64,000 bases of DNA from Lustribacter sp965277075 (lineage in GTDB: Bacteria > Vulcanimicrobiota > Vulcanimicrobiia > Vulcanimicrobiales > Vulcanimicrobiaceae). Location: assembly GCA_965277075.1 (NCBI GenBank), contig OZ255707.1, forward strand, positions 2,790,001 to 2,854,000, read 5' to 3'. The position numbers and the translations under genes are program-made. This document shows positions 26,252-34,258 of the stretch, piece after piece; the first letter of the stretch is position 1, and each line of letters opens with the position of its first letter. The notes under the pieces are model-generated. The model did not search any database. It had not been told where the DNA came from and worked only from the letters and a program-made list of their open reading frames with translations.

Positions 26252-27751
26252 CTACCAGAAACGCACCACGTCGCCGCTGGCGTGAACGATTGCCGCGCGT
26301 CCGAGCGTCTCGGCAACGTCGCCGGCAACGACGCCGACCGGTCTACGGCGTGCGGCACGCTGCCCCGCGCGACCGTGCCAGTATGCGCCGGCGCGGCCTG
26401 CGTCGACCGGCGAGAGTCCTTGCGCGAGCAGCGTCGCGATGATGCCCGAGAGCACGTCACCGGTTCCGGCCGTCGCGAGCGCAGAGGTACCGGTCGGATT
26501 GAAGTGCACGGTCGTACGATCGGCAATCAGCGTGGTCGGGCCCTTCAGCAGCGTCGTAATGCCGTGCTCGGTGACGAACGCGCGCAAACGCGGCAGACGC
26601 TCATCCGGCGCGACGGTCCCCTTCCCCGAGAGCCGCGCGAACTCGCTCTCGTGCGGCGTGAGAATCACGCGTTTGTCGCGCAAAAGATCGAGCCGTTTCG
26701 TCAGATGAAAGAAGGCGCTGGCGTCGGCGACGATCGGTAGCGACGTTCCGGCGATCACACCGCGCACGATCTCGCCCATGCTCTCGCTGAGCGAGAGTCC
26801 CGGACCGATGGCGAGCGACGTGCTGTGATTCATCAGGTCGAGAATCGAGCGAATTGCGGTGTCGGGCGACGCGTCGTCGTACGACACGACGACTTGTTCG
26901 ACCAAATGTGCGCGTAACGCCGCAACGGCGCCGGCCGGTGCGGCGACCGTGACGTAGCCCGCGCCGGCCCGCGCCGCGCCGCGCGCGCACAGGATCGCCG
27001 CGCCTGGAAACTGTTCCGAGCCGGCCACGATCAACGGCGCGCCCGCGCTGCGTTTTTCGGATGCGGCGCCGCGTTTTGGCCGCAGAGCGTCGAACGCCGC
27101 GTCGTCCAACACGTAGGCATCGGTGTCGATCCCGTTCGCATCGTCGTCGTGCATGCCGATCGGCGCGCACCAGAACTCGCCGGTCGCATCGCGGCCGGGA
27201 TCGAGAAACGATCCGAGCTTCGGGCGACCGAGTGCAATCGTCGCGGTCGCGCGAACGTGCGCGCCGGCGACGGCGCCGGTCGACGGATCGGTCCCGGTCG
27301 CAATGTCGAGCGCGAGCGTGCGTGTCCCGCTGTGCTGCAACGTCTCGACGATGCCCGACGTCGTTGCGTCGAGCGGTAACCGCGCGTTTGCGCCGTACAA
27401 GCCGTCGAGCACGAGCGCGGCATCACGCAGATCGTCGGTACGCACGGGCCAGGTGCGGAAGGCGACACCGGAATCGCGCGCCCGGCGCCGTGCGTCGCCG
27501 CGTGCGGGACTGCCCGCGACCGCCGGATCTTCGTACGCAATCCGTTGGCCGTCGAGTTCCGCTAGCGCGGCGAAGGCGTCGCCGCCGTTGTTTCCGTTCC
27601 CCGCAAGCGCGACGATCGGCCCATTTCCGCGATACCGTCGAGCGACGGCGGCGATCGCAACGCCCGCGCGCCGCATCAATTCGACCTCACCGTCGCGACC
27701 GACCGCCGCCCCATCGATCGCGCGCATTTGCGCGGCCGTAACGGCGCGCAT
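26252..27751 (-). CDS. nnr: Bifunctional NAD(P)H-hydrate epimerase/dehydratase
   Basis: About 499 residues from ATG 27751; a longer start overlapping acpS is unlikely. N-terminal YjeF_N epimerase domain: VALAGNGNNGGDAFAALAE with GNGNNGGDG-like NAD(P)-binding loop. C-terminal ribokinase-like dehydratase: PLIVAGSEQFPGAAILCARG, LAIGPGLSLS, VILTPHESEFARLSG, LATAGTGDVLSGIIA (catalytic GTGDVLxG). It repairs hydrated NADH and NADPH. The start overlaps the acpS stop by one base (TGATG), so the two form an operon. Confidence 0.93.
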   Translation of the reverse strand: MRAVTAAQMRAIDGAAVGRDGEVELMRRAGVAIAAVARRYRGNGPIVALAGNGNNGGDAFAALAELDGQRIAYEDPAVAGSPARGDARRRARDSGVAFRTWPVRTDDLRDAALVLDGLYGANARLPLDATTSGIVETLQHSGTRTLALDIATGTDPSTGAVAGAHVRATATIALGRPKLGSFLDPGRDATGEFWCAPIGMHDDDANGIDTDAYVLDDAAFDALRPKRGAASEKRSAGAPLIVAGSEQFPGAAILCARGAARAGAGYVTVAAPAGAVAALRAHLVEQVVVSYDDASPDTAIRSILDLMNHSTSLAIGPGLSLSESMGEIVRGVIAGTSLPIVADASAFFHLTKRLDLLRDKRVILTPHESEFARLSGKGTVAPDERLPRLRAFVTEHGITTLLKGPTTLIADRTTVHFNPTGTSALATAGTGDVLSGIIATLLAQGLSPVDAGRAGAYWHGRAGQRAARRRPVGVVAGDVAETLGRAAIVHASGDVVRFW

Positions 27752-28113
27752 CAGCCCTCCAACACGACGACCGCTGCCGCCATCGACGCCGTGTGCGTGA
27801 TCGTCACGTGAATCGCGCGCACGCCGCGCCGATCGAGCAGTGTCGTTGCCGTTCCGGACAGGCGAATCGCCGGCGCACCCGAGCGTTCGTGCGTCACGCC
27901 GACGTCGCGCCACGGAATCGCGTGGCCGAACGCCTTGCGCGTGGCTTCCTTCGCCGCATAAAACCCGGCAAGCCGTTCGGCCCAGTGCCGTTTGCGCATC
28001 GCGTACGTCATTTCTTCATCGGTGTACACTCTGCGTGCGAACCAGGCACGCGTCGTCTCGTCGAAGCGGTAACGCTCGACCTCGGCGAGATCGATCCCCA
28101 TTCCGATGATCAT
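27751..28113 (-). CDS. acpS: Holo-[acyl-carrier-protein] synthase
   Basis: 120 residues from ATG 28113 (an in-frame upstream start at 28167 is possible). It transfers 4'-phosphopantetheine from CoA to acyl carrier protein. GMGIDLAEVERY carries the magnesium-binding Asp and FYAAKEATRKAFG carries the KEAxxKA motif of the active site. Ends in the short VTITHTASMAAAVVVLEG strand typical of the family. Shares one base with nnr downstream. Confidence 0.93.
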   Translation of the reverse strand: MIIGMGIDLAEVERYRFDETTRAWFARRVYTDEEMTYAMRKRHWAERLAGFYAAKEATRKAFGHAIPWRDVGVTHERSGAPAIRLSGTATTLLDRRGVRAIHVTITHTASMAAAVVVLEG

Positions 28114-28172
28114 CGACGCGGCTTCGGTTCGCAGGCCGTCATTCCCACGATAACGAAAATGTTCCATCGCCG

Positions 28173-28703
28173 ATGAGCGAGATCAGCGTCGTCCCGGTCA
28201 ATACGATCGACCACCAACTGCTGACCCGACTCGCACTGTGTCTTGAAGAACGTTTTCTCGCCAGTTGCGTTGTCCGATCGGCACTCGTCGTGCCGAGGAG
28301 CGCGCTGAATAGCGTACGCAAGCAGTTGTTCTTTGGTTCGATCGCCTCGAAACTCGCCGTCGCGAGCGAGGGCCGCGAAGGGATCGTCTTGGGCATCACC
28401 GAGTACGACCTCTACAAGACGTCGCACCATTTCATCTTCGGGAGCGCGAGCGAATCGCACCACTGCGCGGTCGTCTCGCTACACCGTTTACGTCCGGAGT
28501 TTTACGGCGAGCCCGCGGACGAAAACCAACTCTTCCAGCGGCTCCTCAAAGAGGCCGTGCACGAAATCGGGCATTCGATGGGCCTCAAGCACTGCTACAA
28601 CGCACGCTGCCCGATGTACTATTCGAATTCGGTCTTCGACACCGACAATAAGTTTTCGAATTTCTGCGACGCCTGCGAGAAGCGGAGCCGCGCCAACCGC
28701 TAA
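28173..28703 (+). CDS. Archaemetzincin-like zinc metallopeptidase
   Basis: 176 residues. The zinc motif is HEIGHSMGLKHC, followed by CPMYYSNSVFDTDNKFSNFC and another cysteine three residues on: the HExxHxxGxxHCxxxxCxM ... C-x2-C signature of archaemetzincins, where the cysteines hold a second zinc. The N-terminal half is the predicted active-site-less mixed beta domain with ALNSVRKQLFFGSI and VLGITEYDLYKTSHHFIFG. No signal peptide. Intact by motif. Archaemetzincins are common in archaea and mammals and scattered in bacteria; the substrate is unknown. Confidence 0.9.
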   Translation: MSEISVVPVNTIDHQLLTRLALCLEERFLASCVVRSALVVPRSALNSVRKQLFFGSIASKLAVASEGREGIVLGITEYDLYKTSHHFIFGSASESHHCAVVSLHRLRPEFYGEPADENQLFQRLLKEAVHEIGHSMGLKHCYNARCPMYYSNSVFDTDNKFSNFCDACEKRSRANR

Positions 28704-29746
28704 CCCGGCCCGAAGACCGCCGCGACTTTGTCGGAGTTGTAGACGTACGTTTCCGTAAACTGCGACCACCGCACGCGGTGGCCGAGTTCGGTCATTGCCC
28801 CGACGAGACAAAACCAGTTTAGCAACTCGTGCTGTCCGGCGAACTCGACGTCCTCGAGTTTCGTGTTGCGCCACGCGTCCGCGTCGCCGCGCAGCATCGC
28901 ATCGTACAGGTCGCGGTCGGAATCGACGTCGGGCCACAGATGCTTATTCTTCTCGCATAAGAACGCGTGCGACCAACTCGACGAGGCAACGAGCGCGATG
29001 CGATAGGGACTCTTTTTGAGGACACGCGCGACGGCTCGCCCCAGATCGAAGCACCGCCTCGGCGAGGGTGCCGGCGGGTCGAGCGGTTTGCCTGCATCCG
29101 CATACGCAAAGCCGATCCCGCGATGGCTGATGACGTAGCGGCCGTAGCAATTGACCTGAAACGGGATCAGCGGGTACGGAAACCCGACGCGGTCGTAGTC
29201 GAGGTAGAGCACCGTGTTCATGAACGCGTGCGGCAAGTTCGGGTAGTGAAGCGGTTTGTAGGCGTACGCGATGTCGAACTCTTCCTCGATCACGCCGGCG
29301 GCAAGATATTTCGCAATATCGGGCGCGCTCTTGACCACGAACGTCGTTTCGCTCGTCTCGTCCCATTGGTTCGGCATCGCGCCGAACGGTTTGCACGCAA
29401 GATCGTTCTGATACGCCAGCACGCAGAACGCGGGAATCACGTCTTCGCGGAAGTTTTCGTATTGGTCGTCGCCCCAAACGACGATCGCATCCGGATTGAA
29501 CGCGTCGAGCGCGCGCCGCACTTCGCGCAAACCGCCCACCATCGAATCGCGATGCTCTTGCGCGTGCGAAACGCCGCGATCGTCCGACCACTCCTCACGC
29601 ATGCGTGGCGGCCAGTTGGCCGGATCTTTCCATTCGGGCGGGATGTCGGGGTCCTGCAACGTTCGGCGCAGCCAAAACGCCAGATCCTCGTTCTTTTGAG
29701 CGAGCCGCGGCCAGTGCGAAATGCCCAATCCCAGAATGTCGCCCAT
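28700..29746 (-). CDS. Class III extradiol ring-cleavage dioxygenase-like protein (LigB fold)
   Basis: 348 residues from ATG 29746. The family pattern is GDILGLGISHWPRL (first metal histidine), VVWGDDQYEN, DYDRVGFPYPLIPFQVNC, RRCFDLGRAVARVLKKS and IALVASSSWSHAFLC. It opens catechol-type rings with iron(II) in the protocatechuate 4,5-dioxygenase superfamily, but is longer than LigB at 51909 and diverged. The region with HAFMNTVLYL corresponds to the second metal loop. No associated ring-cleavage pathway gene is adjacent, so its substrate is open. Its stop overlaps the archaemetzincin stop by 4 bases (convergent). Confidence 0.78.
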   Translation of the reverse strand: MGDILGLGISHWPRLAQKNEDLAFWLRRTLQDPDIPPEWKDPANWPPRMREEWSDDRGVSHAQEHRDSMVGGLREVRRALDAFNPDAIVVWGDDQYENFREDVIPAFCVLAYQNDLACKPFGAMPNQWDETSETTFVVKSAPDIAKYLAAGVIEEEFDIAYAYKPLHYPNLPHAFMNTVLYLDYDRVGFPYPLIPFQVNCYGRYVISHRGIGFAYADAGKPLDPPAPSPRRCFDLGRAVARVLKKSPYRIALVASSSWSHAFLCEKNKHLWPDVDSDRDLYDAMLRGDADAWRNTKLEDVEFAGQHELLNWFCLVGAMTELGHRVRWSQFTETYVYNSDKVAAVFGPG

Positions 29747-29780
29747 CGCAACCGTCGTTTGCGCGGCGAGCCCCGTTCGC

Positions 29781-30578
29781 CTACAAGCGACGCGCGTCGG
29801 CCAGTGCGACGACGTGCTCGACTCCGTCGACATCGAGCCGGAGGGCGCCTTCGGGGCCAAGTCCGCGTGCGACGCCGTCGAGTTCGGTGCCGTCCGCGTC
29901 CAGTCGAACGCGGTATCGCGCGCCGGCCAGTTCCGCGCGTTCTTCGTAGGCGCGTTTGGTCGATTCGGGCGCGTGGAGCGACGCGAGCCGGCGTTCGAAC
30001 GCGTGCAGGATGTCGGCCAGCACGACTTCGCGGAAGACGCGGGAACCGACATCGCTCAAAAATGCCGGCGGCGGTTCGATTGCGGCGAGCGCCTTCGCCT
30101 GCGGACGTACGACGTTCACGCCGACTCCGCAACCGACATGCGCGCTCGCGCCGATCACGCGCGAAACGCACAAAATGCCTGCGACTTTGCGCTCATTGAC
30201 GAACAGATCGTTGGGCCAACGCAGATCGACATGCACGTTCGATTGCAGGATGCCGTCGGCAACGGCGAGCGCGACCCAGAACGGCACGGCCCAAAGGTGC
30301 GCGGTGTCGACGGCCGCCGGCAGCACCGTGGTGAACAGCAGCGCGGTTCCGGGCCGCGCGATCCATGTGCGCCCGGCGCGACGTCCGCGACCGGCGCTTT
30401 GTTCTTCCGCAACGAGTGTCGCGCCGGCCGTGTCGCCGCGGGCCAGCAGCGGGGTCATATCGTCATTGGTGCTTCCCGTTTGCGCGACATATCGGACGTC
30501 GGAAAAGCGTGATCCGCCGAGCGCCCGTCTCACGTGCGCAACGTCGAACGGCCGAAAAGGTGCGACTGGTTCCGGCAC
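29781..30578 (-). CDS. birA: Biotin--[acetyl-CoA-carboxylase] ligase
   Basis: 265 residues, monofunctional: no N-terminal helix-turn-helix is present. GSTNDDM starts the catalytic domain; EEQSAGRGRRAGRTWIA holds the biotinyl-AMP loop (GRGRxGRxW), VDLRWPNDLFVNERKVAGIL carries the WPNDL and KVAGIL motifs, and VGCGVGVNV closes the core. A C-terminal SH3-like domain (YRVRLDADGTELDGVARGLG) follows. Attaches biotin to carboxylase carrier proteins. Starts 17 bases from the divergent ndk gene. Confidence 0.92.
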   Translation of the reverse strand: MPEPVAPFRPFDVAHVRRALGGSRFSDVRYVAQTGSTNDDMTPLLARGDTAGATLVAEEQSAGRGRRAGRTWIARPGTALLFTTVLPAAVDTAHLWAVPFWVALAVADGILQSNVHVDLRWPNDLFVNERKVAGILCVSRVIGASAHVGCGVGVNVVRPQAKALAAIEPPPAFLSDVGSRVFREVVLADILHAFERRLASLHAPESTKRAYEERAELAGARYRVRLDADGTELDGVARGLGPEGALRLDVDGVEHVVALADARRL

Positions 30579-30595
30579 GTATCACCCTCCTCGCT

Positions 30596-31054
30596 ATGGC
30601 AATCGAACGAACGCTGATCCTCGCAAAAGCCGATGCGGTCGTGCGTGGCTTGGTCGGCGAGATCATCGCGCGTTTCGAGCGTCGCGGCTACACGATCGTC
30701 GGCATGAAGCTCATGATGGTCGAGCCGGAACGCGCGAAACGTCACTACGCCGAACACGAAGGAAAGCCGTTTTTCAACGGGCTCGTCGACTACATCACGA
30801 GTTCGCCGATCGTGGCGCTGGTCATCGAAGGCAGCGACGCGGTCGAGGGATGTCGCGCGACGATCGGTGCGACGAATCCGATCAAAGCGCCGCCCGGCAC
30901 GATCCGCGGCGACTACGGCCAAACGATCGGACGGAATCTCGTGCACGGCAGCGACTCGCCCGAGAACGGCGCGCGCGAGATCGCGATTTGGTTCAAAGAT
31001 GACGAACTGTTTCCACGCGAGCACGCGTTGCAATCGATGCTGGTGAGCAACTGA
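30596..31054 (+). CDS. ndk: Nucleoside diphosphate kinase
   Basis: 152 residues from ATG 30596. TLILAKADAVVRGLVGEII, FNGLVDYITSSPIVALVIEG, and GDYGQTIGRNLVHGSDSPE contain the catalytic His (NLVHGSD) and nucleotide-binding residues. The usual KPD at the N-terminus reads KAD. Makes NTPs from NDPs using ATP. Followed after 1 base by enolase, a common bacterial association of nucleotide and central metabolism genes. Confidence 0.94.
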   Translation: MAIERTLILAKADAVVRGLVGEIIARFERRGYTIVGMKLMMVEPERAKRHYAEHEGKPFFNGLVDYITSSPIVALVIEGSDAVEGCRATIGATNPIKAPPGTIRGDYGQTIGRNLVHGSDSPENGAREIAIWFKDDELFPREHALQSMLVSN

Positions 31055-31055
31055 C

Positions 31056-32375
31056 GTGAGTCTCGAATCGCTGCGCGGCAGCGGCCGTCCGTTGATCGAG
31101 AGCGTGCGCGCGCGTGAAATCCTCGATTCGCGCGGCAATCCGACGGTCGCCGTGCAAGTCGCGACGAGTTTCGGCGCGGTCGAAGAAGCGATGGTGCCCT
31201 CAGGTGCGTCGACCGGCCGGTACGAAGCGGTCGAAAAACGCGATGGCGACCCCGCGCGTTACAACGGCAAAGGGGTGCTCACCGCCGTTGCAGCGGTGAA
31301 CGAAATCCTCGGCCCCGCGCTCGAAGGTCTAGACGCGACCGCGCAACGCGAGATCGATCAAACGCTGATCGACCTCGATGGAACGAAGAACAAAGCGAAT
31401 CTCGGTGCGAACGCATTGCTCGGCGTATCGCTCGCGGTTGCGCGCGCCGCCGCGGTGTCGCTCGGGGTGCCGCTTTACCGGTATCTCGGCGGACCGTCAG
31501 CAAGCACGCTGCCGGTACCGATGATGAACGTGATCAACGGCGGTAAACATGCCGAAGGCGCGTTGCAGTTCCAGGAGATCATGGTCGTGCCGTACGGTGC
31601 AACGACGATTTCCGACGGCGTACGTTGCGGCGCTGAAATCTTTGCATCGTTGCAGAAAATCTTGCACGCCGAAGGCCAGTCGACGCTGGTCGGCGATGAG
31701 GGCGGCTTTGCGCCGAAGCTCGCATCGATCGACGACGCGCTCAAAATGCTGGTTCGCGCGATCGAGGGCGCGGGTTACGTGCCGGGCCATCAGGTCGGTA
31801 TCGCGCTCGATCCGGCGTCGACGGAATTCTATCGCGACGGCCGCTACTTTCCGCATCTGCCCGACCACGCGATGACCTCGCAAGAGATGGTCGCGCTCTA
31901 TACCGGACTGTGCGCGAACTATCCGATCGTCTCGATCGAAGACGGCCTCGCCGAAGACGATTGGCCGGGCTGGCAATTACTCACCGCAGCCCTCGGCGAG
32001 CGCGTCCAGCTCGTCGGCGACGACCTCTTTGTCACCAACGTCGAACGGCTTGAACGCGGGATCCGTGAAAAAGCCGCCAACGCGATTCTGATCAAGGTCA
32101 ACCAGATCGGTACGTTGACCGAAACCCTCGACGCCGTCGAGGTGGCGCACAGAGCGGGTTATCGCTCGGTCATGTCCCACCGCTCGGGCGAAACCGAAGA
32201 CACGACGATCGCCGATTTGGCCGTCGCGACCGGTGCCGGACAAATCAAGACGGGGTCGCTCGCGCGTAGCGACCGCACGGCCAAATACAATCGGCTCATG
32301 GCGATTGCCGGCGACCTCGGCAGCGCCGTCGAGCGGTACCCCGGCCGCCGTGCGTTTCGCGCCCTCGACGTATAA
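31056..32375 (+). CDS. eno: Enolase
   Basis: 439 residues from GTG 31056, one base after the ndk stop. REILDSRGNPTVAVQV near residue 20, GASTGRYEA, the magnesium region VPMMNVINGGKHAEG, GDEGGFAPKL, SIEDGLAEDDWPGW, LVGDDLFVTN and the signature SHRSGETEDTTIADLAVATG are all present, with the catalytic lysine in ILIKVNQIGTLTE. Converts 2-phosphoglycerate to phosphoenolpyruvate. Full length. Confidence 0.97.
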   Translation: MSLESLRGSGRPLIESVRAREILDSRGNPTVAVQVATSFGAVEEAMVPSGASTGRYEAVEKRDGDPARYNGKGVLTAVAAVNEILGPALEGLDATAQREIDQTLIDLDGTKNKANLGANALLGVSLAVARAAAVSLGVPLYRYLGGPSASTLPVPMMNVINGGKHAEGALQFQEIMVVPYGATTISDGVRCGAEIFASLQKILHAEGQSTLVGDEGGFAPKLASIDDALKMLVRAIEGAGYVPGHQVGIALDPASTEFYRDGRYFPHLPDHAMTSQEMVALYTGLCANYPIVSIEDGLAEDDWPGWQLLTAALGERVQLVGDDLFVTNVERLERGIREKAANAILIKVNQIGTLTETLDAVEVAHRAGYRSVMSHRSGETEDTTIADLAVATGAGQIKTGSLARSDRTAKYNRLMAIAGDLGSAVERYPGRRAFRALDV

Positions 32376-32414
32376 CGGGTCGTCGCGAGGCCAAGAGAGA
32401 AGCGCCCCGTGCTG

Positions 32415-32486
32415 GGGCCCGTAGCTCAGCGGTAGAGCAGCCGGCTCATAACTGGTCGCGCGCTGGTTCGAATCCAGCCGGGCCTA
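32415..32486 (+). tRNA. tRNA with CAT anticodon (elongator Met or Ile2)
   Basis: Cloverleaf from the sequence: acceptor GGGCCCG/CGGGCCT with a G-U first pair, D stem GCTC/GAGC, anticodon stem GCCGG/CTGGT with loop CTCATAA, a 5-base variable loop CGCGC and T stem GCTGG/CCAGC with TTCGAAT. Discriminator A. CCA is not encoded. The first acceptor pair is G-U and the anticodon stem lacks three G-C pairs, so it is not the initiator. Anticodon CAT could be elongator Met or, if C34 becomes lysidine, Ile2; the sequence alone does not decide. Confidence 0.88.
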
Positions 32487-32490
32487 GACG

Positions 32491-32540
32491 ATTCGCTCTT
32501 CGGAGCGAATGCGCGTTCGGAGCCTGCGGCTCCGAACTGC
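32491..32540 (+). terminator. Two hairpins between the tRNA genes
   Basis: Directly after the Met-type tRNA come a perfect 8-bp stem with TTCG tetraloop (ATTCGCTC/GAGCGAAT, 32491-32510) and a 9-bp stem with a TGC loop (TTCGGAGCC/GGCTCCGAA, 32516-32536), extended by a short outer GCGC pairing. No T-run follows. They may be terminator or processing structures that separate the two tRNA transcripts. Confidence 0.45.
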
Positions 32541-32585
32541 GCCGAAACCTCGGCAACCATCCCGACGTTATTCCCAACGGTCCAC

Positions 32586-32660
32586 GGCGCCATAGTCTAT
32601 CGGTTAGGACGCTGCCCTTTCAAGGCGGAGAGACGGGTTCGACTCCCGTTGGCGCTACCA
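32586..32660 (+). tRNA. tRNA-Glu (TTC)
   Basis: Acceptor GGCGCCA/TGGCGCT with a G-U first pair, anticodon stem CTGCC/GGCGG with loop CTTTCAA, T arm ACGGG TTCGACT CCCGT, discriminator A and encoded CCA at 32658-32660. The TTC anticodon decodes Glu. Immediately downstream the sequence becomes non-coding, degraded and more AT-rich, so this gene marks an edge of the accessory block. Confidence 0.93.
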
Positions 32661-32689
32661 TGAAAACCCTGTAACCCACGCGAAGCAGC

Positions 32690-32938
32690 CGCGAACGAGA
32701 TTATTGCGTCGCGGCGAATGGCCACACCGCTTCGCGCGTTGTCGGTTTACACGCCCACGTAGCTGTTGATCTGTTCCGCGCGCTAGCGGTTCATGACCAT
32801 GCGTGCGATCGCGAGGGCGGTGGCCGCGTTGCCGGCTCCTTCGGAAAGCACGACGCTCGTAACGCCTTATGACGTGAGAACGTCGGCCATGTAGATGCCG
32901 GTTTAACACCGGACGATCACGGGGAACTGCCTGCCTGA
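32690..32938 (-). pseudogene. Decayed reading frame with in-frame stops
   Basis: On the minus strand a frame reads ...RQFPVIVRC, stop, TGIYMADVLTS, stop, GVTSVVLSEGAGNAATALAI ARMVMNR, stop, RAEQINSYVGV, stop, TDNARSGVAIRRDAIISFAA. Stops are TAA or TAG (one is at 32903-32905). The stretches between stops look protein-like, so a gene inactivated by point mutation is plausible. The family is not recognised. A chance frame in GC-rich DNA is the alternative. Confidence 0.4.
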
Positions 32939-33257
32939 CGAGCGACGTAAAGCCCAATTCACGGGCGTTACAAAGACGTTTCCGTAGCTCGCGCTCTCGA
33001 TTTAACCTGCTCGGGCGCTCGTGACTGGGCCGTTCCGAAGATGGATTCCCGCGCAGGTAAGGCTCGGCGGCTTGTCAGGGTCGCTGTATGCTCACTTTGT
33101 CGGGCGTCGCCAAGTTCAACGACCTCCGCACAAGCAACTCAAGGCTATATAGCCCGGACATAGACTTCGGGTATAGAACGCACATGAACGCAGACGCGGC
33201 GAAGGAAATTCGCCCCGTCTTTTCCGGAAGTAACTCCAGCCGGCAAAGGATCGAAAC

Positions 33258-33755
33258 ATGCCTATTAAGGGATCACTGAAAGCAGTCTACACCGAAGAAT
33301 TGCGCGATCTTTGGTCGGCCAACGACCAGATGCAACGCATGATGGCGGAGTTGAGCGCGAAAGCGTCCGATCCGAAGCTTAAGGAAACGCTGGAACGGTC
33401 AGTCACCGGCATAGCCGCGCATACTGCTACGTTGAAATCACTGCTTGAGGCGTCCGGAGGAGAAGTCTCGAAGGATCATTGTAAGGGCATGGAAGGCCTC
33501 ACAAGAGAAGCTAAAAAGCATGCTCTGGAAGAGGAACTGAGTGAAGACGCGCGCGATCTGGAGATCATTGCGCAGTATCAGCGAATGTCTCATTACGGGC
33601 TAGCGGGCTTTGGTACGGCCGCGGCCTACGCGAACGCCCTCGGACTCAAAGAGGACGCTTCGAAGCTTAAGGATACTGTGGCGGAAATTTATAGAGCCGA
33701 CGAGTATGCGAGCCACTTAGCCGAAAATGCTATGAAGCTCGCCGCCAAAGCCTAA
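33258..33755 (+). CDS. DUF892 ferritin-like protein (YciE/YciF type)
   Basis: 165 residues, all-helical. LKAVYTEELRDLWSANDQMQ is the family N-terminus, with glutamates (VYTEELRDL, EELSEDARDLEIIAQYQRMSHYGL) positioned as in a di-iron ferritin-like four-helix bundle, and SHYGLAGFGTAAAYANALG before the last helix. AAAGGA lies 7 bases upstream of the ATG. Family members are stress-induced in enterobacteria; the biochemical role is not established. First intact gene after the tRNA. Confidence 0.87.
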   Translation: MPIKGSLKAVYTEELRDLWSANDQMQRMMAELSAKASDPKLKETLERSVTGIAAHTATLKSLLEASGGEVSKDHCKGMEGLTREAKKHALEEELSEDARDLEIIAQYQRMSHYGLAGFGTAAAYANALGLKEDASKLKDTVAEIYRADEYASHLAENAMKLAAKA

Positions 33756-33910
33756 ACGACTCTTATCAACTGCTGGGTGTAGCCGACGTTAAGGGTAACG
33801 AGTACCTTGTGAACAAGGAGCCGTTGCTCTTTTGCTAGCGGATCGAGGATCCGGTTGAGCTGTCGCGCTTGCACTACGGCTTCAAATCGATCAGCATGCG
33901 TTGGGTTCAC
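33752..33910 (-). CDS. Small uncharacterised protein (52 residues)
   Basis: The frame from GTG 33910 to the TAG at 33752-33754 encodes an amphipathic, helical-looking peptide (NPTHADRFEAVVQARQL, then AKEQRLLVHKVLVTLNVGYT). A GGGAG lies 4 bases upstream of the GTG, and an in-frame TGA lies just before it. Its stop overlaps the DUF892 stop (convergent). No family recognised; chance remains possible at this length. Confidence 0.35.
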   Translation of the reverse strand: MNPTHADRFEAVVQARQLNRILDPLAKEQRLLVHKVLVTLNVGYTQQLIRVV

Positions 33911-34258
33911 CGTGCTCCCGCCTGATATTCATCGTCCCGCTTCTTTTGGGCGAATTAGTATCAGGTATCTTGAAACGAAATCTGCCCTTTCGCGATAGGA
34001 AGGCGAACGACGAGGTCCCACGCTCAAGAACGAAAGTAGATTAGCTTCGATTAACTCTAACGTCTTCGTCGTCGTGACGTTGCCCCGTGAAAGTGCCTAG
34101 AAATGAGTGGAGAATCCCGGGTCAACCGGCCCGTGGAGGTGCCAAGACTCTTGATATCTGCCGCAAACTCGGCGTTGGCAGCGCCATCGAAGTTCGGCGG
34201 CATGGAAAGTTGCGGGCGCATGTCGATCCGTCCCGCTCGCTGATGTGGTCTTGGGGGC
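33911..34258. other. Intergenic region without a supported gene
   Basis: Short frames exist on both strands (one plus-strand frame from 34087), but none shows a family motif, a convincing ribosome-binding site or consistent codon use. I see no hairpin or repeat that explains the stretch. Confidence 0.4.

Noticed and set aside
32655..32957. 100-codon minus-strand frame beginning at the end of tRNA-Glu
   Set aside because: Arg-rich, without motif, and in a different frame from the protein-like stretches seen with stops; it probably arises by chance.
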